From NCBI RefSeq assembly GCF_002813445.1, contig NZ_PHHD01000001.1, positions 1,674,001-1,738,000 on the forward strand: a stretch of 64,000 nt of DNA, given 5' to 3'. The DNA comes from Pseudomonas tolaasii NCPPB 2192 (GTDB lineage Bacteria; Pseudomonadota; Gammaproteobacteria; Pseudomonadales; Pseudomonadaceae). This document shows positions 42,276 through 50,591 of this stretch, piece after piece. The position numbers and the translations under genes are program-made. Position 1 is the first letter of the stretch. Each line of letters opens with the position of its first letter. Below the pieces are notes generated by a model. That model was not told the DNA's origin, searched no databases, and saw only the letters and a list, made by a program, of their open reading frames with translations.

Positions 42276-43433
42276 CGGCGTGCGGTAGGTGGCCGGGCTG
42301 AACACCCGTGTCACCACCAGCATGGCCACCGCCGTGGCCGTCAGTACCCACCATGCGCTGATGAAGTTACCGGTGAGCTCGCGCAGCCAGCCGGTCAGCC
42401 ACGGCGAAATCGCATTGATCAAAAAGCCCACGCCTTGCACGAACGCCGCCAGTTGCCCGGCCTGGCGCGGGTCGCGGTGGTGGTCGAGGGTCAGCAGCAG
42501 GCTCAGGGCGAAGCACGCGCCCAGGCCAAAGCCGCACAGCGCCACCCACAGATGCGGAAATTGCAGCGGCGCGAAAATCAGGCCGAGGTAACCCACGGTC
42601 TGCGCCAGCAGGCTGATGCCGAGCAGCGGGCGGCGGTCGATGCCGCGTTGCGCCAGCACCGGCATCAACAGCGCGGCGAGCACCTGGAAGATCGTCATGA
42701 ATGCCAGCAACGAACCGCTGAGCAGCACGCTCCAGCCCAATTGCTGAAAGTACGCCGGCAGCCACGCCACCATGCTCATGTAGCCGCAGTTCACCAAGCC
42801 GAAATACAGCGCCAGCAACCAGGCGCGGCGGTTGCGCAGGCCTTTGAAGGCGGGAATCAATCGGGTGCTCCTGGCGGCGCCCAGCGGCACAAACGCCCAC
42901 AGCAGCAGCGCGGCCAAAGCCGGCAGCAGCCACACACCCAGGCCCGCCTGCCATTGCTGGAAATGCGTGGCCACCACCGGGCTGAGCAATGCCGCGAGCC
43001 CGCCACCGGCCATCAACGACGCCGAGTACACGCCCATCGCCACCGGCACGCGGTGGTGGAATTCGCGCTTGATCATCGCCGGCACCAGCGCCTGGATCAG
43101 CGCCACGCCCGCCCCGCCGAGCAACGCCGTCACCAGCAGCGTCGAGGCCTGGCCCATCAGCCAGCGTGCCAGGCACGCCAGCAGAATCATCATCAAGCCC
43201 AAAGCAATACCACGCCGTTCGCCCAGGCGTGCTTCCACGCGCACGCCGATCAACGCGACCAGCCCCATGCACACCACCGGCAGGCTGGTGAGCAAGGCGC
43301 TGCTCTGGAAGCTCAACCCGGTGGCCTGGCGGATCTCGCCGAGCAAGGGGCTGATGGAACTGAGGATCGGCCGCAGGTTAAGGCCCAGCACCACCAGCAG
43401 GCCCCAGCCGGCAAAGGATTTATTCAGGGTCAT
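42246..43433 (-). CDS. MFS transporter, CynX/NimT family
   Basis: A 395-residue inner-membrane protein with about twelve hydrophobic helices. The start at the CAT complement 43431-43433 gives MTLNKSFAGWGLLVVLGLNLRP. The NLRPILSSISPLLGEIRQATGLS segment (key NLRPxxSSxSPLL) is the hallmark of the CynX/NimT group, some members of which handle cyanate or nitroimidazoles. The loop between helices 2 and 3 has RVEARLGERRG. Substrate unknown. A LysR gene is divergent from it and likely regulates it. It may be unrelated to sulfur use. Confidence 0.8.
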   Translation of the reverse strand: MTLNKSFAGWGLLVVLGLNLRPILSSISPLLGEIRQATGLSFQSSALLTSLPVVCMGLVALIGVRVEARLGERRGIALGLMMILLACLARWLMGQASTLLVTALLGGAGVALIQALVPAMIKREFHHRVPVAMGVYSASLMAGGGLAALLSPVVATHFQQWQAGLGVWLLPALAALLLWAFVPLGAARSTRLIPAFKGLRNRRAWLLALYFGLVNCGYMSMVAWLPAYFQQLGWSVLLSGSLLAFMTIFQVLAALLMPVLAQRGIDRRPLLGISLLAQTVGYLGLIFAPLQFPHLWVALCGFGLGACFALSLLLTLDHHRDPRQAGQLAAFVQGVGFLINAISPWLTGWLRELTGNFISAWWVLTATAVAMLVVTRVFSPATYRTPSEVVAPGHA

Positions 43434-43540
43434 GCAACGCCCGTTGGACAGAAATGAGTGGGTGAGTATGGACAGCGGCACGGGTATTCTGAAATTAAAT
43501 ATAACCATGCCAATCAGTGGCAAACGTGATGGTGACGTTG

Positions 43541-44392
43541 ATGTTTGATCCCGTGTTGTTGCGCAGTTTTGTCGCCGTGGTGGACTGCGGCAATTTCACT
43601 CGCGCCGCCGAGCGCCTGCACCTGACTCAGTCCACCGTGAGCCAGCAAATCCGTCGCCTGGAAGACGCCGTGACGTGCCAGTTGCTCGACCGCGAGCAGC
43701 GCCGCGTGGTGCCGACCGCCGAAGGCGAGCGCTTGCTGGCCTATGCGCGGCGCATCCTCGCGCTGCATGAGGAAGCCGCCGATGTGCTGGTCAATCAGCA
43801 AAGCGATGGCGTGCTGCGTCTGGGCGTGCCGGAAGATTTTGCTGCCGAGCGGCTGATGCCGTTGTTATCGGCGTTTGTGGTGGCCCACCCGCGCGTGCGG
43901 CTGGAGGTCACCAGCGGCCTCGGTCCGGAACTGCAACGCCAATACCGGGCTGGCGAGTTCGACGTGCTGCTGGTCAAGCAGATGGGCGAAAGCGACGACT
44001 GCCTGGCCTCCTGGCCGGAACCGCTGTGCTGGGTCGACAGCCGCAGCACGCCGTCCCTGGGCCGCGACCCGCTGCCGTTGGTGGCTTTTCCAGTGGGCGG
44101 CTTGTACCGCAATGAAATGCTGCAGCACCTGGAAGTCGGCGGTTGGCGCTGGCGCATCGGTTATTCCAGCGCGAGCCTGGCCAGCGTGTGCTCGGCCGTG
44201 GCGGCGGGGCTGGGCATCAGTTTGCTGCCCAGACGCGTGGTGCAGGCCGGGCACATGATTCTTGAGGAGGACAGCGGTTTGCCCTCGGTGCAAGGCGTGC
44301 GTCTGGCCTTGTACGGCCGCAGTGGCCTGGGTGCGGCGGGGCAAACATTGCAGCGTCAATTGCTGGATTTGTGTGCAAACAGCCCTGCATAA
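43541..44392 (+). CDS. LysR-family regulator of the adjacent MFS gene
   Basis: A 283-residue regulator; ATG 43541 (MFDPVLLRSFVAVV) is preferred to upstream GTG/ATG codons. The helix-turn-helix is FTRAAERLHLTQSTVSQQIRRLE (core HLTQSTVSQQIRRLE). The effector-binding domain contains LRLGVPEDFAAERL and LGISLLPRRVVQ. Divergent transcription with the MFS gene across about 107 bases is the usual LysR/target layout. Confidence 0.87.
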   Translation: MFDPVLLRSFVAVVDCGNFTRAAERLHLTQSTVSQQIRRLEDAVTCQLLDREQRRVVPTAEGERLLAYARRILALHEEAADVLVNQQSDGVLRLGVPEDFAAERLMPLLSAFVVAHPRVRLEVTSGLGPELQRQYRAGEFDVLLVKQMGESDDCLASWPEPLCWVDSRSTPSLGRDPLPLVAFPVGGLYRNEMLQHLEVGGWRWRIGYSSASLASVCSAVAAGLGISLLPRRVVQAGHMILEEDSGLPSVQGVRLALYGRSGLGAAGQTLQRQLLDLCANSPA

Positions 44393-44675
44393 ATTTTTGC
44401 CCCCTGTGCTCTTGGGGCAAGCCCGCTCGCCACAATCGATGCCTTTCAGGAATATTTTGTATGCCTTGGAAGCATTGAAAAAAAGCCGCATCGCGCTAGC
44501 CCGCGCAGGCCGTGGCTTTGACGTTTCCGGATGCTTCTCTTATTCAATTTAAGTCTATGTATAACTTTAAAGATTACTTTAAGAGATAAGCGTCTAGCGC
44601 CGATGATTCAGCCCTCGACGGCCGCCCAGGCAGGCCCGTCGGTTTTTTGTTTCAAAACCGTAGGGGAGTGAATCA
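44393..44675. promoter_or_regulatory. Intergenic region with half REP and tonB promoter
   Basis: A single decayed REP (GGGGCAAGCCCGCTCGCCACAA at about 44415-44436) follows the LysR gene. Further on is an AT-rich stretch with TTCTCTTATTCAATTTAAGTC (44536-44556) and ATAACTTTAAAGATTACTTTAAG, a probable sulfur- or LysR-controlled promoter for tonB-exbB-exbD. No gene is seen. Confidence 0.5.
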
Positions 44676-45497
44676 ATGGGCAATGTCCAGACCGCCGCCA
44701 GTGCACCAGAGGCGCAGTGGCGCCAGGCACCGGGTGGTGAGTTGGTCGACCTTGGCCGGCCGCACCGCGCGCCGTTGGGGCAGCAGCGTCTGCAGCAAGC
44801 CCCGAAACGCTTTTCGAGTCGTCGCGAAGGCTTTTTGCTGGGCCTGTTGGTCCTGGCCCTGCACGGTGCGGTGATCTATTGGGTGAGCCAGAAGCCAACG
44901 CCGGTGCTGCCTGTGGTGCCGCCGGAAATTCCGCCGATGACCATCGAATTTTCCCAGCCGGCGCCGCCGGTGGTTGAGCCGCCACCGCCCGTGCCGCCAC
45001 CCCCGCCGCCGCCCGTGGTTGAGCCACCGCCGCCGGTAGTGGATGAACTGGCCGCCAAACCGGCGCCGCCAAAACCGATTCCAAAACCCAAGCCGAAGCC
45101 GGTTCCGAAGCCCGAGCCCAAGCCCGCGCCGAAACCGGTTGAGCAGCCGCCTGCGCCACCGACGCCCGCGCCACCGGCTCCACCTGCGCCGGCCGCACCG
45201 CCGTCGCCGGCACCCGTGACACCGGCTTCGGCCAACGCCGCGTACTTGAAGAACCCGGCGCCGGAATACCCGTCACTGGCTCAGCGCCGCGGGTGGGAAG
45301 GCACGGTGTTGCTCAGGGTGCATGTGTTGGCCAGCGGCAAGCCGGGCGAGATCCAGATCCAGAAAAGCAGCGGTCGCCAGCAACTCGATGACGCCGCGCT
45401 GGCCGCCGTGAAGCGTTGGAGCTTTGTGCCGGCCAAACAGGGCGACGTGGCCCAGGACGGCTGGGTCAGCGTACCGATCGATTTCAAGATTCACTAA
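44676..45497 (+). CDS. tonB: TonB energy-transducing protein
   Basis: A 273-residue inner-membrane protein. A cytoplasmic N-terminus of about 50 residues is followed by one transmembrane helix (GFLLGLLVLALHGAVIYWV, about 52-70). A long periplasmic proline-rich region (about 80-195) has repeated PPPP and KPKPKP blocks. The TonB C-terminal domain has PEYPSLAQRRGWEGTVLLRV and AALAAVKRWSFVPA. It transmits the proton-motive force through ExbB-ExbD, encoded next, to outer-membrane receptors. It corresponds in context to P. aeruginosa tonB2 rather than the iron-regulated tonB1. The receptor at 39960 is a likely client. Confidence 0.93.
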   Translation: MGNVQTAASAPEAQWRQAPGGELVDLGRPHRAPLGQQRLQQAPKRFSSRREGFLLGLLVLALHGAVIYWVSQKPTPVLPVVPPEIPPMTIEFSQPAPPVVEPPPPVPPPPPPPVVEPPPPVVDELAAKPAPPKPIPKPKPKPVPKPEPKPAPKPVEQPPAPPTPAPPAPPAPAAPPSPAPVTPASANAAYLKNPAPEYPSLAQRRGWEGTVLLRVHVLASGKPGEIQIQKSSGRQQLDDAALAAVKRWSFVPAKQGDVAQDGWVSVPIDFKIH

Positions 45498-45551
45498 CTA
45501 TTCGGCTGCGGTGTGTTGCACACGCCGCGACCTGCACAGAGGGAAAACATC

Positions 45552-46271
45552 ATGGCATTAGCATCTCCACTTGAATCCATCGAAAGCGCGGTGATCTGGC
45601 TGCTGGTGGCCTTTTCGGTCGCCACTTGGGGTTTTGCCCTGCTCAAGGGCGTGCAGTTCGGGCGCCTGAAGGCGCAGGACCGCAAGTTCCACAAACAATT
45701 TTGGGCCGCGTCCAGTCTGGATTCAGCGGCTGAACTGGCGCAAACCCAGCCCGGCGCTGCGGCCCGCGTGGCCCTGGCCGGTTATGCCGCGATCCAGGTC
45801 GGCGATGCGCCGCACGCCGCTGATTTGAGCCAGGCCATCAACCACCAGGACCGCCTGGAACGCGCCCTGCGCCAGCAGATCGTGCGTGAACGCCGCTCCC
45901 TGGAAACCGGGCTCGCCGTGGTCGCCAGTATCGGCAGCACCTCGCCGTTTATCGGCCTGTTCGGCACCGTGTGGGGGATCATGGAAGCGTTGAAGGGCAT
46001 CAGCGCGGCCGGTTCCGCCAGCCTTGAAACCGTGGCCGGTCCGATTGGTGCGGCACTGGTCGCCACTGGCGTCGGTATCGCGGTCGCGGTGCCGGCGGTG
46101 CTGGTTTACAACTATTTCCTGCGCCGCTTGAAGTTGACGGCCGCTGACCTGGACGACTTTGCCCACGACTTCTACAGCCTGGCGCAGAAGAACGCCTTCC
46201 GCGTGCTGCTGCACCCGACGCTGACCAAAGCAGCCGCCGGTAACCCACAAAAAGTGAAGGAGGCGTCCTGA
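45552..46271 (+). CDS. exbB: ExbB/MotA/TolQ-family proton-channel protein
   Basis: A 239-residue inner-membrane protein; ATG 45552 (MALASPLESIESAVIWLLV). Three membrane helices are seen, with the conserved TSPFIGLFGTVWGIMEALKGI region (core GLFGTVWGIM) and a second pair of helices VAGPIGAALVATGVGIAVAVPAV. With ExbD it forms the proton channel that energises TonB. It starts 54 bases after tonB and 1 base separates its stop from exbD's start. Confidence 0.94.
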   Translation: MALASPLESIESAVIWLLVAFSVATWGFALLKGVQFGRLKAQDRKFHKQFWAASSLDSAAELAQTQPGAAARVALAGYAAIQVGDAPHAADLSQAINHQDRLERALRQQIVRERRSLETGLAVVASIGSTSPFIGLFGTVWGIMEALKGISAAGSASLETVAGPIGAALVATGVGIAVAVPAVLVYNYFLRRLKLTAADLDDFAHDFYSLAQKNAFRVLLHPTLTKAAAGNPQKVKEAS

Positions 46272-46272
46272 G

Positions 46273-46674
46273 ATGGCCTTCTCCACGCAAGACAGTGATG
46301 AGGTGCTGAGCGAGATCAACGTGACGCCGCTGGTGGACGTAATGCTGGTGCTGCTGGTGGTGTTTATTGTTACCGCGCCGCTGCTGACCAATGCGATTCC
46401 GATCAACCTGCCCAAGACCCAGGCCGTGGCCCCGGTGGAGCAGAAAGACCCGCTGGTGGTGAGCATCGACGGTGCGGGCAAGCTGTTTATCAACAAGGAC
46501 GAAATCCAGCCGGACCTGCTGGAATTCAACCTGCAGTCGGCCAAGGCCAAGGACCCCGATGTGCGGGTACAACTGCAGGCTGACGACGGAGTGAACTACG
46601 GCGAAGTGGCGCGAGCCATGGCGTCTATCGAACGCGCGGGCATTACCAAGCTGTCGGTGATTACCGCTCGTTAA
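46273..46674 (+). CDS. exbD: ExbD/TolR-family protein
   Basis: A 133-residue protein with a short cytoplasmic N-terminus, one transmembrane helix (LVDVMLVLLVVFIVTAPL, about residues 22-39, with the proton-carrying Asp in VDVML) and a periplasmic domain with VSIDGAGKLFINKDEI. It is the third gene of tonB-exbB-exbD. A terminator follows. Confidence 0.94.
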   Translation: MAFSTQDSDEVLSEINVTPLVDVMLVLLVVFIVTAPLLTNAIPINLPKTQAVAPVEQKDPLVVSIDGAGKLFINKDEIQPDLLEFNLQSAKAKDPDVRVQLQADDGVNYGEVARAMASIERAGITKLSVITAR

Positions 46675-46697
46675 TTGCAAAAGCCTCGACAAGTTTT

Positions 46698-46732
46698 TGG
46701 CCGTCTCCTTGGCAGGGTGCGGCCTTTTTTTT
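46698..46732 (+). terminator. Rho-independent terminator after exbD
   Basis: TGGCCG...CGGCC with an 16-base loop and eight T residues, 24 bases after the exbD stop. Confidence 0.75.
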
Positions 46733-46761
46733 GCGCGCGATTCAACGTTCAACACTGCATC

Positions 46762-46852
46762 CTGTGGGAGCTGGCTTGCCTGCGATAGCAGTCCTCCAGA
46801 GACAGATAGGCCGGCTGACACACCGCTATCGCAGGCAAGCCAGCTCCCACAG
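46762..46852. repeat. Inverted REP pair
   Basis: CTGTGGGAGCTGGCTTGCCTGCGATAGC is mirrored by GCTATCGCAGGCAAGCCAGCTCCCACAG, separated by a non-repetitive spacer. Confidence 0.92.
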
Positions 46853-46859
46853 TTTGACT

Positions 46860-46971
46860 CTCATTTATTTTGATATTTTGGTTATTAATAAATAGCTTCT
46901 TATTCCTTAACGAATATAAACCCCGTCCCTATACTGGTCAGCAACGTTAAACGCTGCAGGAGGGCACACCC
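46860..46971 (+). promoter_or_regulatory. AT-rich promoter with the CTTATTCC-AACGAA motif
   Basis: TTGGTTATTAATAAATAGCTTCTTATTCCTTAACGAATA (46878-46916, described in parts: GGTTATTAATAAATAG then CTTCTTATTCCTTAACGAA) precedes the hydrolase gene. The second part matches the element before atsK and the first resembles TGGTTATATAAACAT before the sulfate operon. GCAGGAGGGC is the ribosome site. Confidence 0.55.
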
Positions 46972-47553
46972 ATGCACAGCGAGTCGATTCGTTACCTGAT
47001 CGTGCCGGGCTGGCAAGGATCGCCAGAAGATCATTGGCAAAGTCACTGGCAGAACAGCCTGCCCAACAGCGCACGCGTGGAGCAGGCCGACTGGCTCACG
47101 CCGCGCCGCGAAGACTGGGTGGCGGCGCTGGCCGAGGCCATCGCGGCGGACAGCACGCCGGTCATCCTGATCGCCCACAGCCTGGGTTGCATCACCGTCG
47201 CCCACTGGGCCGCGACGGCGCCAGTGCAATTCCTGCGTCAGGTGCGCGGCGCGTTGCTGGTGGCGCCCGCCGATGTGGAACGCCCGGCCTGTGCCCCCGC
47301 CTTGCGCAATTTCGCCCCCATACCGACCGACTTGCTGCCGTTTCCCAGTCAGGTGGTCAGCTCCGACAACGACAGCGCCGTCAGTGCCCCGCGGGCCCTG
47401 GAGCTGGCGCGCAACTGGGGCGCCGAAGCCGGGATTTTGTCCGGCGCCGGCCATATCAATGTGAAATCCGGCCACCAGCGCTGGGAGCAGGGTTTTGCTT
47501 ACCTCTATCGCCTGCAACACCGCCTTGAGCATCACGCCCGGCGTAGTGCCTGA
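46972..47553 (+). CDS. RBBP9/YdeN-type alpha/beta hydrolase
   Basis: A 193-residue serine hydrolase. IVPGWQGSPEDHWQSHWQ near the N-terminus and nucleophile Ser70 in IAHSLGC are hallmarks of the family. The Asp is in SSDNDSAV and the His in GAGHIN. It is cytoplasmic. The physiological substrate is unknown. It starts a unit with the sigma-54 activator-like gene and metQ, and shares a promoter motif with atsK, so a role in organosulfur use is inferred. A related hydrolase (PA0201) lies near tonB2-exbBD in P. aeruginosa. Confidence 0.82.
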   Translation: MHSESIRYLIVPGWQGSPEDHWQSHWQNSLPNSARVEQADWLTPRREDWVAALAEAIAADSTPVILIAHSLGCITVAHWAATAPVQFLRQVRGALLVAPADVERPACAPALRNFAPIPTDLLPFPSQVVSSDNDSAVSAPRALELARNWGAEAGILSGAGHINVKSGHQRWEQGFAYLYRLQHRLEHHARRSA

Positions 47554-47603
47554 ACATTTTTCAACGCCCCGTCCCTTAAGTGGATCTGGGGCGGGAGCCT
47601 GCC

Positions 47604-48530
47604 ATGAGTCTGCATGAAACCTACGGCCAGCCGTTGCTGACCTTCCCTGACGCCGATAAAAGCCCGCTGAGCATCCGCGCCAAGGCGCTGGTGTTCGTCG
47701 ACCCGCGTTCACGCCAACTGCGCGAAGAGTTGGAGAGCCTCGCACCACGCACGTTGCCGGTGTTGATTCGCGGCGAGACCGGCAGCGGCAAAGAGCTGCT
47801 GGCGCGGCACATTCACCGCGGCAGTGACCGCACCGGTTTGTTCGTGTCGGTCAATTGCGGCGCCATCAGCCCCACGTATGCCGACGCCGAGTTGTTCGGG
47901 TATGCCGCCGGCGCCCATAGCGGCGCGGCCAGCAGCCGGGCCGGGTGGTTTGGCTCGGCCAATGGCGGCACGCTCTATCTGGATGAAATCGGCGACTTGC
48001 CGTTGCCGATTCAGGTCAAGCTGCTGGCCGCGCTGGAAAATCATGAAGTGACCCGCGTCGGTGCCCACCAGCCGAGCCCGGTGGACGTGCGGCTGGTCGC
48101 GGCCACTAGCATCGACCTGGCCCAGGCCGTGGCGGCGGGCAAATTCAACGAGCGCTTGTTCCATTACCTGAGCGAAGGCCAGCTGGATTTGCCCGCGCTG
48201 CGCGAACGCGTCGGCGATATTTTGTCTCTGGCCGAATACTTCCTCGGCATCTACAGCCAGCGCCTGGACCTGCCGGTGCCGCTCATCAGCGACGCGGCGC
48301 AGCGCGTGCTGGAGCATCACAGCTGGCCGGGCAATACCCGCGAGCTGGAAAACGTCATTCACTTTGCATTGCTGGTCAGCAGTGGCGACGAGATTCTGCC
48401 CGAGCATTTGAATCTGCCGGCGGTGGGCTCACCGCTGGAGCAGGTGCGGCAGATCTTCGAACGGGCCAGGGCTGCCGAGCAGGAAACGTTGCGTCAATTC
48501 CTGTATGAGCAAAATGGAATATCAACGTGA
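47604..48530 (+). CDS. Degenerate sigma-54 activator-like AAA+ protein, SfnR-related, no HTH
   Basis: A 308-residue protein, ATG 47604. The AAA+ domain has intact Walker A GETGSGKE (residues 57-64) and Walker B GGTLYLDEIG (121-130). The sigma-54-contacting GAFTGA loop is GAHSGA (103-108). Where activators have FRxDLxxRL with two arginine fingers, this protein has FNERLFHYL, so the positions are Asn182 and Tyr188. It ends shortly after the AAA+ lid and lacks the Fis-type DNA-binding domain, and no other frame downstream supplies it. It resembles SfnR-type sulfur regulators in the AAA+ core. It may be a regulatory partner, or a decaying gene. Confidence 0.75.
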   Translation: MSLHETYGQPLLTFPDADKSPLSIRAKALVFVDPRSRQLREELESLAPRTLPVLIRGETGSGKELLARHIHRGSDRTGLFVSVNCGAISPTYADAELFGYAAGAHSGAASSRAGWFGSANGGTLYLDEIGDLPLPIQVKLLAALENHEVTRVGAHQPSPVDVRLVAATSIDLAQAVAAGKFNERLFHYLSEGQLDLPALRERVGDILSLAEYFLGIYSQRLDLPVPLISDAAQRVLEHHSWPGNTRELENVIHFALLVSSGDEILPEHLNLPAVGSPLEQVRQIFERARAAEQETLRQFLYEQNGIST

Positions 48531-48655
48531 AGAAAAGATATTGTTCGGGAATAAAAAATCTAGGTATTGTCCGTTCCACGCCGCGATAGCACTTCGCTGG
48601 CACACCATAAAAAACGGTCGTCAGAGACGCCCCGGAATTTCGATAAGGACACTGC

Positions 48656-49438
48656 ATGAAAAAGGTTCTGTTGTTTACCGCACTGGCGGCTGCCCTGACT
48701 GCAAGCTTCGCCCAGGCCAACGAGAAACTGGTGGTTGCCGCCACGCCGATCCCGCACGCCGAGATCCTTGAGCTGGTCAAACCAACCCTGGCCAAAGAAG
48801 GCGTGGACCTGGAAATCAAAGTCTTCACCGACTACGTGCAGCCGAACGTGCAGGTGGCCGAGAAGCGTCTGGACGCCAACTACTTCCAGACCCTGCCGTA
48901 CCTGGAAAACTTCAACAAGGGCAAGGGCACCAACCTTGTAACCGTGGTGGGCGTGCACGTTGAACCCTTCGGCGGCTACTCGAAAAAGATCAAGAACATC
49001 TCCGAGCTCAAAGACGGCGCCACCGTGGCGATCCCGAACGAAGGCTCCAACAGCGGCCGCGCCCTGTTGCTGCTGCAAAAGGCCGGCGTGATCACCCTGA
49101 AAGACCCGAGCAACGCGCTGGCTACGCCGAAGGACATCAAGGACAACCCCAAGCACCTGAAATTCAAGGAGCTGGAATCGGCCTTGCTGCCACGCGTGCT
49201 GGACCAGGTTGACCTGGACCTGATCAACACCAACTACGCGCTGGAAGCCGGCCTCAACCCGGCCAAGGACGCACTGATCATTGAAGATGCCAAGTCGCCG
49301 TACGTGAACTTCCTGGTGGCCCGCCCGGACAACAAGGACAGCGACGCTATCCAGAAACTGTCCAAGGCGCTGACCAGCCCGGAAGTCAAAGCCTTCATCG
49401 AGAAGAAGTACAACGGCGCGGTGGTGCCGGCGTTCTGA
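48656..49438 (+). CDS. metQ: Periplasmic methionine-binding protein, MetQ/NlpA family
   Basis: A 260-residue binding protein. Signal peptide MKKVLLFTALAAALTASFAQA is cleaved at AQA-NE; there is no lipobox, although many MetQ proteins are lipidated. Family segments are VVAATPIPHAEILE, VFTDYVQPNVQVAEKRLDANYFQ (core VQPNxxxxEKxLDANYFQ), PNEGSNSGRALLLLQ and NTNYALEAGLNP. It delivers methionine or related compounds to a MetNI importer. No metNI is adjacent here; metI and metN are at 62.6-64 kb on the other strand. A strong terminator follows. Confidence 0.9.
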   Translation: MKKVLLFTALAAALTASFAQANEKLVVAATPIPHAEILELVKPTLAKEGVDLEIKVFTDYVQPNVQVAEKRLDANYFQTLPYLENFNKGKGTNLVTVVGVHVEPFGGYSKKIKNISELKDGATVAIPNEGSNSGRALLLLQKAGVITLKDPSNALATPKDIKDNPKHLKFKELESALLPRVLDQVDLDLINTNYALEAGLNPAKDALIIEDAKSPYVNFLVARPDNKDSDAIQKLSKALTSPEVKAFIEKKYNGAVVPAF

Positions 49439-49465
49439 TGTAGACCAAACCCCCTTCAAGGTTTG

Positions 49466-49501
49466 AACGCCGACGGCTTTTATAGCGTCGGCGTTTTTTT
49501 A
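49466..49501 (+). terminator. Rho-independent terminator after metQ
   Basis: AACGCCGACG-loop-CGTCGGCGTT followed by T residues, with perfect 10-bp arms (49466-49475 and 49486-49495). Confidence 0.93.
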
Positions 49502-49523
49502 TGGCCTTTAAATACGATCGATA

Positions 49524-49612
49524 CTGTGGGAGCTGGCTTGCCTGCGATAGCGGTGCATCAGCCACACATCTATTACTGACAGACCGCTATCGCAGGCAAG
49601 CCAGCTCCCACA
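49524..49612. repeat. Inverted REP pair
   Basis: CTGTGGGAGCTGGCTTGCCTGCGATAGCGGT is mirrored by ACCGCTATCGCAGGCAAGCCAGCTCCCACA. The spacer (GCATCAGCCACACATC) differs from the other copies. Confidence 0.92.
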
Positions 49613-49627
49613 TTGGACGGCGGCTTG

Positions 49628-49714
49628 TCAGGTAACGCGGCTATCGATCGCCCGGCGCAACGCCACCAACCACTTCACCAACTCCTGCGGATCCATCGGT
49701 TTCGCATCGTTCAT
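49628..49714 (-). CDS. Candidate 28-residue small protein
   Basis: The minus strand has ATG (CAT complement 49712-49714) 8 bases after GAGGGAATG, and codes for a short helical peptide MNDAKPMDPQELVKWLVALR... with TGA at 49628-49630. The amphipathic helix, good ribosome site and placement between a REP and an AT-rich promoter support a real small gene, but nothing else does. Function unknown. Confidence 0.4.
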   Translation of the reverse strand: MNDAKPMDPQELVKWLVALRRAIDSRVT

Positions 49715-49797
49715 GGTTCATTCCCTCGAATCTTTCGACCCCAGGACCATAGCCCCCACCTGTCGAACCCGCGAATCCGGGGGTTATCTTTTTGGGT

Positions 49798-49850
49798 GAT
49801 ATCAATATGCTATTTAGGTATTTAAATTTTATTTTTTATACCTTTAAAGT
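49798..49850. promoter_or_regulatory. AT-rich palindromic promoter of the amino-acid ABC operon
   Basis: AGGTAT...ATACCT arms (49816-49821 and 49838-49843) enclose TTAAATTTTATTTTTT. This AT-rich island lies 75-125 bases before the first permease gene and stands out from the GC-rich surroundings. Confidence 0.45.
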
Positions 49851-49925
49851 TCGCGCTACCCGGCGTTACCCACGTCGGCCCGGATTGCGTTCGCTGCATT
49901 ACCCATGCGGCGCCATGGACTGTAA

Positions 49926-50591
49926 ATGACCTTCGATTTCGCTTTTATCCTCAGCACCTTGCCTGCGTTTCTCACAGCCGTGGGGGTGACGCTGCAAGTG
50001 GGCCTGATTGCCATTGCCACCTCTTTATTGGTGGCGTTGATCAACGCGGCGTTGCTGGTGTTTCGCACGCCTTATGTGTCGCGCCTGGTGGCACTGTATG
50101 TGGAGCTGGCGCGCAACACGCCACTGCTGATCCAACTGTTTTTCGTCTACTTCGCGCTGCCGGCGCTCGGCTTCAACATCTCCGGGTTCTGGGCGGCGAT
50201 CATCACCATGACCTTCCTCGGCGGCGCCTACCTCACCGAGGTGCTGCGCGCCGGTGTGGAAGCGGTGCCGCTGGCGCAGATCGAGTCGGGCAAATCCATC
50301 GGCCTGTCGGACTGGCAACTGCTGCGCCATGTGATCCTGCCCCAGGCCGGCATCCTCAGCCTGCCCGCACTGTTCGCCAACTTCATCTTTCTGCTCAAGG
50401 AAACCACCGTGGTGTCCGCCGTGGCGGTGCCGGAGATTCTCTACACCACCAAGAGCTACATCGCCCTCTACTACAAGACTTACGAAATGCTCGCCGTGCT
50501 GACGCTGATCTGCGTGTTGCTGTTCTTGCCGCTGTCGCTGTTGCTCAGCCGCCTGGAAAGGAGGCTCCAGCATGGCCAGTTCGGGTCTTGA
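49926..50591 (+). CDS. Polar amino-acid ABC permease 1
   Basis: A 221-residue His/Glu/Gln/Arg-type permease with about four to five helices. LARNTPLLIQLFFVYFALP (about residues 61-79) and the coupling loop SGKSIGLSDWQLLRHVILPQA (core IESGKSIGLS) are family signatures. It overlaps the second permease by 20 bases. The four genes 49926-52855 form one import operon; neighbouring sulfur genes make cystine or another sulfur amino acid a plausible substrate, which is inference. Confidence 0.9.
   Translation: MTFDFAFILSTLPAFLTAVGVTLQVGLIAIATSLLVALINAALLVFRTPYVSRLVALYVELARNTPLLIQLFFVYFALPALGFNISGFWAAIITMTFLGGAYLTEVLRAGVEAVPLAQIESGKSIGLSDWQLLRHVILPQAGILSLPALFANFIFLLKETTVVSAVAVPEILYTTKSYIALYYKTYEMLAVLTLICVLLFLPLSLLLSRLERRLQHGQFGS

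Noticed and set aside
39960..46674. Siderophore uptake locus
   Set aside because: No siderophore synthesis, FecIR-type sigma/anti-sigma pair or obvious Fur box was seen; the neighbours are sulfur genes.
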